Source: CAZPYD01 sp964590835 (GTDB lineage Bacteria > Patescibacteriota > Minisyncoccia > JAHISW01 > Tagabacteraceae). Taken from it: 14,990 nucleotides of DNA. Position numbers and translations under genes: made by a program. Positions within the stretch are counted from its first letter, which is position 1. The number at the start of each line of letters is the position of its first letter. The notes below the pieces were generated by a model. The model was not told the origin of the DNA, did no database searches, and worked only from the letters and a program-made list of their open reading frames with translations. Where the stretch lies: the NCBI GenBank assembly GCA_964590835.1, contig CAZPYD010000021.1, positions 1 through 14,990 on the forward strand, given 5' to 3'. This document shows positions 1-5,534 of the stretch, piece after piece.

Positions 1-1
1 A

Positions 2-499
2 GCTTATTGGTTGGGAAATGACCTTTTAAACAAAGTTACTCAAAAACGAATGCTTTTTAATTTGGAAGAAAGATTTAAAAAAGAAATAAAACCAAAAGAT
101 TGGACATGGATGCTAAAAGAATCCTTAGAAAAAGCCAAACCACATCACAACTTTCACACACTAGAAATTTACAGAAGACGAGGATTTTTTAAATCTAATA
201 TGCCAAAAAAACTTTTTGAAAACATGAGTAACTGTTGTATTTTGTGGGGAAAAGTAGTGGAAAAACCTACAAATGGGTGGGTAATTGTTGAGTACGAACC
301 GATAGAATTTTTTGAAGGAAAACTCCGTATTGGCATTCCTCAAAATAAAAAAATACAACTAATAGACCCTTCTATAAAACAATGGGATGAGGTGTCTATT
401 CACTGGAATTATGTTTGCGATAAAATAACTCAAAAACAAAAAGAAAGATTAGCCGTCTGGACACAACTTCATTTAGATTTAACGAATAAGACTTTATAA
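2..499 (+). CDS. DUF6390-like protein, 5'-truncated by window edge
   Basis: The frame is open from base 2, and AYWLGNDLL lies at the very start, so the true start is upstream of the window; the TTG at 11 is probably internal. The visible part is about 165 residues. It shows the blocks I associate with DUF6390 proteins: AYWLGNDLL at the left edge, HHNFHTLEIY, a central ILWGKVVE block, and a C-terminal VSIHWNYVCDKI followed by a Gln/Leu-rich helix. The HH and HW-x-x-VCD residues look like possible metal or cofactor contacts, but no activity is known to me. As I recall, DUF6390 genes sit beside [NiFe] hydrogenase and maturation genes in actinobacteria. Here the gene converges on hydA with a 34-bp gap, which fits a hydrogenase accessory role. 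The family call rests on remembered motif layout, not a search. Confidence 0.6.
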   Translation, partial: AYWLGNDLLNKVTQKRMLFNLEERFKKEIKPKDWTWMLKESLEKAKPHHNFHTLEIYRRRGFFKSNMPKKLFENMSNCCILWGKVVEKPTNGWVIVEYEPIEFFEGKLRIGIPQNKKIQLIDPSIKQWDEVSIHWNYVCDKITQKQKERLAVWTQLHLDLTNKTL

Positions 500-533
500 A
501 CCCAAAAGCCGCCCAAAGTTTACCTGCCGACAG

Positions 534-1763
534 TTAATGCACTGAACACGTAATACACGGGTCATAGGCCCGAACGAGCATCTCCAAGAGGTGCTCTTTT
601 TCTTTTTGATCCATGCTCCCATATTTTTGCAAAAGAGCTTCCGCGCTTTTTTCTATGGAAGTTAGGTTTTGGACCGTAGGAGTAATAATGTTGGCATATT
701 TTATAATACCTTTATCATCAAAATGAATTTCATTATAAAGTCCGCCCCTAGGCGCTTCTATGGCACCGATCCCTTCACCGGCTTTAACCTCAACCTCCTT
801 TTTCTTCCAACTAGTGAGGTCGAACCTCACTAGTTGGTCTAGGATTTGTTCTGCTTCTTTATGATAAAGCAAAATTTCAATTGCCTGCGCCAAATTATTG
901 TGAAAAGGATTTTCAAAATCCAAAAGCGCGTATTCTTTTTTAATATCTTCTACTTTTTTAGGATCCAAGAAATAAAGACGCGCCAAAGAGCCAACCAACA
1001 TTTCTCGCCCATTATCTGCATCCACAGGCTTAAAGCTACCAAATTTAGCTGTAGAATAACTCCTAATATCTTCTGTGATAACCTCTTTGTAATCTTTTAT
1101 TGATACTTCTTTATTTTGACTAGAAACAATCTTCCCGTCCTTTTGTACCACAAGCTCCAAATCTACTTTTAACTCAGGAAACTCTATACCAACACATACT
1201 TTTAATGCCTTTTCGGCCGACTTTCTTGTTTTTTTAACTTTTTCAAGCAAATCTTCCAATTGTTCTTTTGTTGGTATTTTATGAAATCCGCCAATAGTGG
1301 TTCTAGTAGGATGAATATTTCGCCCAGCTACTACTGTGGCTATTTCATCGGACACCTCTTTTATATCCAAAGCTGCCTTAAAAGATTCGGGATCTTTGGC
1401 CGCCAATTCTGTACCCCTGTCTATTCCTAAATAGTCAGGCAGAGATAAAAAGAAAAGATGCAGCATGTGGCTTTGCATCATTTGGGAGCAAACCATAAGA
1501 TCTCTAAGTAAAGACAATCTTTTACTAATCTCCACACCTAAACCATCCTCACAGGCCCCTAGAGACGCCAAATTATGGGCGATAGGGCAGACTCCACAGA
1601 TACGCGGAGTTATCCAATGGCTTTCTTCAATAGTCCTACCCACAAGCATACCCTCAAAAAGCCTTTCACCTTCATGAATATGCAATTTTACTTTACCTTT
1701 ATTAAAATCAGTTTCCAGGCTTCCATGCCCCTCTATTTTTGTAATATATTTATCGCTTAACAT
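534..1763 (-). CDS. hydA: [NiFe] hydrogenase catalytic (alpha) subunit, group 3b-like, without C-terminal propeptide
   Basis: This is the large subunit that holds the NiFe(CN)2CO site of a cytoplasmic bidirectional (sulf)hydrogenase, oxidising H2 or reducing protons with NAD(P)(H) through its partners. It has 409 residues, close to the archaeal group 3b length. KIEGHG lies at residues 9-14. The first ligand motif R-x-C-G-x-C-x3-H is at 54-63 (Cys56, Cys59, His63), and the second, DPCxxCxxH, is at 401-409 (Cys403, Cys406, His409). A conserved GAIEAPRG block precedes the C-terminus. The stop codon follows directly after His409, so there is no peptide for a maturation endopeptidase to remove. 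The gene starts 43 bp after a four-helix-bundle gene and is separated from hydBGD, unlike the usual contiguous operon. No clear Shine-Dalgarno or promoter is seen, so it may be read with the gene upstream. Residues about 309-319 are encoded by a perfect inverted repeat. Confidence 0.95.
   Translation of the reverse strand: MLSDKYITKIEGHGSLETDFNKGKVKLHIHEGERLFEGMLVGRTIEESHWITPRICGVCPIAHNLASLGACEDGLGVEISKRLSLLRDLMVCSQMMQSHMLHLFFLSLPDYLGIDRGTELAAKDPESFKAALDIKEVSDEIATVVAGRNIHPTRTTIGGFHKIPTKEQLEDLLEKVKKTRKSAEKALKVCVGIEFPELKVDLELVVQKDGKIVSSQNKEVSIKDYKEVITEDIRSYSTAKFGSFKPVDADNGREMLVGSLARLYFLDPKKVEDIKKEYALLDFENPFHNNLAQAIEILLYHKEAEQILDQLVRFDLTSWKKKEVEVKAGEGIGAIEAPRGGLYNEIHFDDKGIIKYANIITPTVQNLTSIEKSAEALLQKYGSMDQKEKEHLLEMLVRAYDPCITCSVH
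807..837. repeat. 31-nt inverted repeat inside hydA
   Basis: Two 14-nt arms, CCAACTAGTGAGGT and its exact complement, are separated by 3 nt. The repeat is in-frame and encodes a stretch around residues 309-319 of HydA (QLVRFDLTSW), just before the conserved EVEVK...GAIEAPRG segment. It looks like a small palindromic element tolerated in a surface loop. Confidence 0.8.
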
Positions 1764-1782
1764 AAAAAGAGATTTAAGTAGT

Positions 1783-1803
1783 CAGCTTTCAGATTACAGA
1801 CCA
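1783..1803. repeat. Heptad-periodic tract downstream of the four-helix-bundle gene
   Basis: Three consecutive 7-nt units each start with CAG on the + strand (CAGCTTT, CAGATTA, CAGACCA), so each ends in CTG on the - strand. The tract fills most of the 43-bp gap between the four-helix-bundle gene and hydA. A second heptad tract lies upstream of the same gene, at 2170-2204. Confidence 0.5.
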
Positions 1804-1806
1804 CTA

Positions 1807-2160
1807 TTAATTATTTAATTTTTTAATTAACCCGGAAATCATTGCTCCTATTTCATCCAAATCCTTTTTAATATCTTTTATGGTTTCCTCAGAAGACAAC
1901 CTTAATTCAGTAATTACATCCAGTATAGCATGAACCTCATATTTTGATCTAAGTGAAATTCTTAAAAATCTCCTAAACTCTAAATTTGTTCCAGCACCAG
2001 AACCCTCTGCAATATTCAAAACAATACTAGTTGCAGCTCTTCTAATCTGACTTATAAGACCAAATCTCTCATTGTCTGGTAGTGTTTTAGAAAAATCATA
2101 AATTTTTCTAGTAACAGCTAAAGATTTCTTATAAACACTTAATTTTTCAAAATTATGCAT
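1807..2160 (-). CDS. Four-helix-bundle protein (23S rRNA intervening-sequence S23 family)
   Basis: The product has 117 residues and no signal peptide. It shows the family layout: N-terminal FEKLSVYKKSLAVTRKIYDFSKTLP, then ERFGLISQIRRAATSIVLNIAEGSG and RRFLRISLRSKYEV, ending in a long helix. Known relatives form pentamers of four-helix bundles. They include proteins encoded in 23S rRNA intervening sequences and the Avd accessory protein of diversity-generating retroelements; the biochemical role of stand-alone copies is unknown. It starts at ATG 2160. It lies on the hydrogenase strand between hydD and hydA and is bracketed by heptad-periodic tracts (1783-1803 and 2170-2204). That suggests it arrived as an insert with its flanks and now may be co-transcribed with hydA. 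No reverse transcriptase or rRNA is in the window. Confidence 0.9.
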   Translation of the reverse strand: MHNFEKLSVYKKSLAVTRKIYDFSKTLPDNERFGLISQIRRAATSIVLNIAEGSGAGTNLEFRRFLRISLRSKYEVHAILDVITELRLSSEETIKDIKKDLDEIGAMISGLIKKLNN

Positions 2161-2169
2161 GATATTTAT

Positions 2170-2204
2170 CTGTCTACTAATAACTGATAGCTATCTACTT
2201 GCTT
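2170..2204. repeat. Heptad-periodic tract upstream of the four-helix-bundle gene
   Basis: Five consecutive 7-nt units begin with CT: CTGTCTA, CTAATAA, CTGATAG, CTATCTA, CTTGCTT. The period is exactly 7, while the inner bases are degenerate. The tract is in the leader of the four-helix-bundle gene, about 10 nt from its start codon. Confidence 0.55.
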
Positions 2205-2292
2205 ACTTTTTATATTCTACCAAGTTTCTACTAATTTTTCCATCAGAGATGGATCCACCTCCGGCGGAAAAAATCCACCTCAAAATTAAATA

Positions 2293-2326
2293 TTACCTAT
2301 CCGATGCTATCGCCATGAATAGGTAA
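2293..2326. repeat. Imperfect palindrome upstream of the small + strand gene
   Basis: Arms TTACCTAT and ATAGGTAA are separated by 18 nt whose centre contains ATGCTAT. The site lies 3 nt upstream of the -35 box of the gene at 2410. It resembles, in shortened form, the TTTACC...TGCTATAGCA...GGTAAA dyads beside the PaaX/Cas2-like gene (13343-13388 and 13991-14032). Confidence 0.45.
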
Positions 2327-2329
2327 CTA

Positions 2330-2357
2330 TTGTATTTTTTATAGTTTATGGTATAGT
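2330..2357 (+). promoter_or_regulatory. Predicted promoter of the 2410 gene
   Basis: A -35 TTGTAT (2330-2335), a 16-nt spacer and a -10 TATAGT (2352-2357) stand about 50 nt before the start codon. A Shine-Dalgarno AAAGGAGATG follows at about 2397-2406. Confidence 0.5.
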
Positions 2358-2409
2358 TTAGATTAGAAAAATAAACAGGATTTTGACTTTTAAACAAAGG
2401 AGATGATAT

Positions 2410-2694
2410 ATGGGTAGATATGTAAAAAGTAAATATGTGGAAATAAGTATCGTACTCGAATTTATGGGAACAGAAAAAGAAGCAAAAAAAGAACTTGAAA
2501 AACTTGAAAATCTTGCAAAATCTTTTAAATTAAAAACACCAACACCCAATACTGCAAAATGGAGCTGCACAATAAAAGGACTTGGGTGTTATGTTTGGGC
2601 ATACCAAGGAAAAACCCAAAATTTAATAAATTTTCTTAAAAGTGTTGAAAGATTTAGATTGCTCAAGGCCGCATCTTCGAAAAAAAATGCTTAA
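2410..2694 (+). CDS. Small conserved-looking hypothetical protein
   Basis: I do not recognise this 94-residue product. It is basic and starts with a short strand segment (VEISIVLEFMG), then a charged helix rich in Glu and Lys (residues about 19-40). A Cys pair (SCTIKGLGC) and a WAYQGKTQNLINFLKSVERF segment follow. It has no signal peptide or membrane segment. Coding status is supported by a strong Shine-Dalgarno (AAAGGAG, 7 nt spacing), a plausible promoter at 2330-2357 and a hairpin at 2808-2833 downstream. It runs opposite to the hydrogenase genes and sits in the gap that separates hydD from hydA. A 35-codon frame overlaps its end and may be coupled to it. Confidence 0.65.
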   Translation: MGRYVKSKYVEISIVLEFMGTEKEAKKELEKLENLAKSFKLKTPTPNTAKWSCTIKGLGCYVWAYQGKTQNLINFLKSVERFRLLKAASSKKNA

Positions 2695-2794
2695 ATTATT
2701 AAAAGTATTAAAAGAAAAGTTTAAAATCTTAATTTCAAAAGATTTCTGGCAGACGATCATATTTTACACAATAAAAGGACCTAGAGGAATCTAA
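2687..2794 (+). CDS. Possible 35-residue coupled small protein
   Basis: The ATG at 2687 overlaps the last 8 nt of the preceding gene, a typical arrangement for translational coupling. The frame encodes a basic, hydrophobic peptide, starting MLKLLKVLKEKFKIL and ending KGPRGI. It stops 14 nt before the hairpin at 2808-2833, so it fills the space between gene and terminator. It is too short to assign. It could be an amphipathic or membrane-associated peptide, or a chance frame. Confidence 0.35.
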   Translation: MLKLLKVLKEKFKILISKDFWQTIIFYTIKGPRGI

Positions 2795-2807
2795 AAGTTA
2801 AAATATT

Positions 2808-2833
2808 AAATGGCTCACCCGAGTGAGCTATTT
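2808..2833 (+). terminator. Hairpin terminator of the 2410 operon
   Basis: An 11-bp stem (AAATGGCTCAC paired with GTGAGCTATTT, one G-U pair) has a CCGA loop. The T-run is short (TTT then AAA), so termination on the + strand is plausible but not strong. Confidence 0.5.
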
Positions 2834-2863
2834 AAACCAAAAACATTACAGTAAAGCCGCATC

Positions 2864-2889
2864 AAACGCCTCGACTAGTCGAGGCGTTT
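2864..2889 (-). terminator. Palindromic terminator of hydBGD
   Basis: A 26-nt perfect palindrome (half-site AAACGCCTCGACT) begins 4 nt past the hydD stop. The GC-rich stem with A/T ends matches other terminators in the window. If it works, it separates hydBGD transcription from hydA. Confidence 0.65.
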
Positions 2890-2893
2890 AACT

Positions 2894-3655
2894 TTAGTCT
2901 AGTTTGTTGTCTATTTTATTGTAAAACATCGTAAAATATCTTTCTATTTCTTCTTCAGTAGCAAATCTCCCGAGAATTTCTTTTAATCCTTCCTTGTCTG
3001 CCCCTTCTCTATAACCAAAACAACCGTAACAAGGCGACCCTCCAGAAACACAAACAGCTCCACATCCACCCTGCGTTATTGGCCCCATACATGGTTCCTC
3101 ATTTATTATTCTGCATTCATTACCTGCTTGTTTGCATTCAAAACAAGTAGAATAAGGCCTGTAAGTAGGAGTTTTGCCAGCCAAAATCTCCTCAAGCACC
3201 CTAACCAACTGACCCTGATCAATTGGACAACCGTGAATAAAAAAATCTACCTTAACATAAGCCTGAAGAGGAAGAGAGTCTATTCCTTTTGGTTTATATT
3301 CTTGCCCCGCCTGGCGAGGTGAACCATAAATCTTTTTATACCATTTTTTACGATCATCTTTGTTCATAATACCAGGAATACCGGCAAGCGAAGCACAGGC
3401 GCCAAGAGCAATAATAAAAGTAGAATTTTCTCGCAAATGCCTTAATGTATCAATTTCCGCCTGAGTAATCGGCGTACCCTCAATAATAGAGGCGACAAAA
3501 GGGCCTTTGTCTCGTCTTTCTTGTCCTAATCGCCAATCTGCAATATCCACTCTTTTTTCCAAATCCAAAACAGCCTCACGAAGTGATACTATTTGTACTT
3601 CACAGCCTTCACAATCTGTAAAATCATATATTGCTATTTTAGGTAACTTTTTCAT
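2894..3655 (-). CDS. hydD: Hydrogenase small (delta) subunit
   Basis: This small subunit relays electrons from the NiFe site of HydA over iron-sulfur clusters. It has 253 residues from the ATG at 3655. A TTG start 12 nt upstream would overlap hydG and has no advantage, so the ATG, 2 nt after the hydG stop, is preferred. Proximal [4Fe-4S] ligands are Cys15 and Cys18 (DCEGCE), Cys87 (GACAS) and Cys143 (HGCPID). The C-terminal half holds further cysteines for medial and distal clusters at 171, 174, 181, 189, 198, 202, 209 and 212. There is no Tat signal, in line with a cytoplasmic enzyme. Residues about 113-117 (SPRQAGQ) are encoded by a GC-rich hairpin at 3305-3319, one of several in-gene palindromes in the window. 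It is the last gene of the hydBGD operon. Confidence 0.95.
   Translation of the reverse strand: MKKLPKIAIYDFTDCEGCEVQIVSLREAVLDLEKRVDIADWRLGQERRDKGPFVASIIEGTPITQAEIDTLRHLRENSTFIIALGACASLAGIPGIMNKDDRKKWYKKIYGSPRQAGQEYKPKGIDSLPLQAYVKVDFFIHGCPIDQGQLVRVLEEILAGKTPTYRPYSTCFECKQAGNECRIINEEPCMGPITQGGCGAVCVSGGSPCYGCFGYREGADKEGLKEILGRFATEEEIERYFTMFYNKIDNKLD
3305..3319. repeat. GC-rich mini-palindrome inside hydD
   Basis: Arms CCCCGCC and GGCGAGG flank a single T; one pair is G-T. It encodes part of SPRQAGQ. The sequence, including the AAGAA-type flank on the coding strand, resembles the hairpin inside fpg at 8482-8496. Confidence 0.45.
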
Positions 3656-3657
3656 AT

Positions 3658-4455
3658 TTAATCCCAATTTTTATCTACTTCATCAATATTAAACACTGGT
3701 CCATCAGTGCAAACATATTTATCACCTGTAGTACAATGTTGACATCTACCCACCCCACACTGCATTTTTCGCTCCATGCTTACAAAAATTCTTCTATCAG
3801 AAATACCAAGCGGCTTAAGAATTTTTTCCAAAGCATCTACCATTGGACCAGGGCCACACATAGTAGCTACTGCCTGTTTTGGGTCTATATCAATTTCAGA
3901 AACAATATCTGTCACAAAACCCACATGCCCTTTCCATTTTGGATGCGGTTGGTCTATTGTCAAAATAATACTTATTTTTTCTTCCCATTCTTTTATTTTA
4001 TCTTTCATTAAAATTTCTTCCGGATTTTTTGCACCATAAAGCAAATAAACATTACCAAACTTATCTCTATTTTCAATAACATACTCAATTAAGGCAGCAA
4101 TAGGTGGTATTCCGCATCCACCAGTAGCCATCACCAAATCTCTCCCTTCAAAAAAATCCAAAGGGAATCCATTCCCAAAAGGTCCACGAAAAGTAACCTC
4201 ATCTCCTTTTTTTAAATTATGTAAAGCAGTTGTTACCACACCACCAGTATTCCTTACCACTATGTCTACATGTGATTTTTCATAAGGCGAAGAAGCGCAA
4301 CCAAAAGGTGCCTCTCCATATCCCCACACTCCAACCAAAACAAACTGTGCCGGAATAAAATTAACCGACTTTTTTAGACGAAAAAGCTTCACGGTAGGGG
4401 AGAGCTGTTTTATATCTAATACTCTTACTTGTTCTGGTTGATAAATATTATCCAT
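3658..4455 (-). CDS. hydG: Hydrogenase gamma subunit, FAD/NAD(P)-binding reductase
   Basis: This diaphorase-type subunit of the group 3b enzyme exchanges electrons between NAD(P)(H) and the iron-sulfur chain. It has 265 residues of the ferredoxin-NADP reductase fold. The FAD-binding barrel is at about 1-100, with a GEAPFGCASS segment at 47-56. The nucleotide-binding domain starts with VMATGGCGIPPI at 108-119, and MCGPGPMV at 199-206 is also typical. A C-terminal [2Fe-2S] motif has Cys233, Cys238, Cys241 and Cys249 (CGVGRCQHC...C). It starts 3 nt after the hydB stop and ends 2 nt before hydD, so translation is likely coupled. A dihydroorotate dehydrogenase electron-transfer subunit (PyrK) has the same architecture, but the operon settles the assignment. 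Confidence 0.94.
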   Translation of the reverse strand: MDNIYQPEQVRVLDIKQLSPTVKLFRLKKSVNFIPAQFVLVGVWGYGEAPFGCASSPYEKSHVDIVVRNTGGVVTTALHNLKKGDEVTFRGPFGNGFPLDFFEGRDLVMATGGCGIPPIAALIEYVIENRDKFGNVYLLYGAKNPEEILMKDKIKEWEEKISIILTIDQPHPKWKGHVGFVTDIVSEIDIDPKQAVATMCGPGPMVDALEKILKPLGISDRRIFVSMERKMQCGVGRCQHCTTGDKYVCTDGPVFNIDEVDKNWD

Positions 4456-4458
4456 ATT

Positions 4459-5418
4459 TTATTTTTCCTGATATTTTTCAATAATTTTTAACAATTCCTC
4501 TTCTATATTTATTCTGGCCGGGCATTGTCTTTGGCAGTTACCACAAGCCACACATTGAGCCTTACCATACTCCTTATATGCTCGAACAAACTTATGATAA
4601 AACCAGTTATAATACCTCTCCTTTATAGAAGGGTGAAAGTCATGCCCACCAGTAACGGTAGCAAACTCCGGAAGCGTGCATGCTGACCATTTTCTTGTTT
4701 TTGAGCAAGTTTTTCCATTCAGTGAACACCCATCTTCTATAGAAAAACAATGACATAATGGACAAACATAAGTACAAATACCGCAACCTATACATCTTTT
4801 ACCAAGATCATCCCAAATTTCAGGAAAACCCTTCCAAGACCACTCAACAGCATCTTTCAAAAGCTCTGGATCTAAAAGAAGTTTCCTTAATTCTGACATT
4901 GTTTTATTTTTTTTAGCACTACCAGCAATCTCTTTTTTATCTGACTTAACAAACAGTTTACTTTTAGAAATGTTTTTACCTTTCTCTGTCAAAATATGTA
5001 CCTTGTATTCCTTGTCGTTTATTTTCTCTAAAATCAAATCTACCCCTAAATGAGGCACTGGCCCATCTTCTTCTATTATAGAAATCACCGTAGATGCTTT
5101 TCTTCTTTGAAAATAATAAAAATCAGGCACAGGTGTTTTCATTATTTCATCAAGCTGAACAAGAGCTTCTGTGGCACGCAATGGCAAACCAAAAAGAATA
5201 AAGGGTTCTGGCTCTTTTTGATCTTTTCCATCGAAGGCGGATCCTCCTTTGGAGGATAGTTTGTTGTCTTCCTTATTAAAAGAAAAAATCTCTTCTTCCA
5301 CCAAGAAAAAATATTTTTTGAAAGGCAAAACATCTCTCTGTTGCAAATCTACTAACTTGCTTTCTTTTGCAAGTTCGTCTTTTAGATTATCGAGATTTTC
5401 TTTTTTAATAATTAACAT
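4459..5418 (-). CDS. hydB: Hydrogenase beta subunit, 4Fe-4S protein
   Basis: This is the iron-sulfur subunit linking HydG to the hydrogenase dimer. It has 319 residues. The N-terminal HydB/anaerobic sulfite reductase A-type domain is at about 1-200. Two [4Fe-4S] motifs follow: Cys209, 212, 215, 219 (CIGCGICTYVC) and Cys289, 292, 295, 299 (CVACGNCQRQC). As I recall, related subunits have a GVRxCD motif before the DPYY/RR region. Here the corresponding place reads FGLPLRATEAL, so that Cys-Asp appears to be lost. A short hairpin-encoded segment (SSKGG, about residues 54-59) lies in a Lys/Glu-rich loop. It is the first gene of hydBGD, with its ATG only about 9 nt after the predicted transcription start and no clear Shine-Dalgarno. 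Confidence 0.93.
   Translation of the reverse strand: MLIIKKENLDNLKDELAKESKLVDLQQRDVLPFKKYFFLVEEEIFSFNKEDNKLSSKGGSAFDGKDQKEPEPFILFGLPLRATEALVQLDEIMKTPVPDFYYFQRRKASTVISIIEEDGPVPHLGVDLILEKINDKEYKVHILTEKGKNISKSKLFVKSDKKEIAGSAKKNKTMSELRKLLLDPELLKDAVEWSWKGFPEIWDDLGKRCIGCGICTYVCPLCHCFSIEDGCSLNGKTCSKTRKWSACTLPEFATVTGGHDFHPSIKERYYNWFYHKFVRAYKEYGKAQCVACGNCQRQCPARINIEEELLKIIEKYQEK
5241..5257. repeat. Mini-palindrome inside hydB
   Basis: Arms ATCCTCC and GGAGGAT flank TTT. It encodes the SSKGG segment within a low-complexity charged loop, and the adjacent GGCGGATCC makes this the most GC-rich spot of the gene. Confidence 0.4.
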
Positions 5419-5433
5419 TTTAAACTTATCTAT

Positions 5434-5462
5434 ATTATACTAGTCTCGAGATATTTTTACAA
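5434..5462 (-). promoter_or_regulatory. Predicted promoter of hydBGD
   Basis: A -35 TTGTAA (5457-5462), a 17-nt spacer and a perfect -10 TATAAT (5434-5439) are present on the - strand. The expected start is near 5427, leaving a leader of about 9 nt before the hydB ATG: nearly leaderless. Confidence 0.7.
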
Positions 5463-5497
5463 AATTATTTAAAATAAAACCACTCAATCAAAAAACA

Positions 5498-5530
5498 AAA
5501 AACCGCCGAGGGGTAACCCTGGCGGTTTTT
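5498..5530 (-). terminator. Terminator of the fpg to thioredoxin-CcdA operon
   Basis: The outer stem AAAAACCGCC/GGCGGTTTTT is extended by an inner AGGG/CCCT pair around GTAA. It lies 4 nt past the stop of the thioredoxin-CcdA gene, with A/T runs on both sides. It insulates the hydBGD promoter. Confidence 0.8.
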
Positions 5531-5534
5531 ATAT

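Noticed and set aside
1465..1760. + strand frames opposite the 5' part of hydA
   Set aside because: They are shadows of the strongly conserved hydrogenase gene and lack start signals.
2251..2280. GGATCC/CCTCCGGCGGA repeats in the leader of the four-helix-bundle gene as another palindromic element
   Set aside because: The arms are short and imperfect; it may belong to the mini-palindrome family but cannot be shown from this copy.
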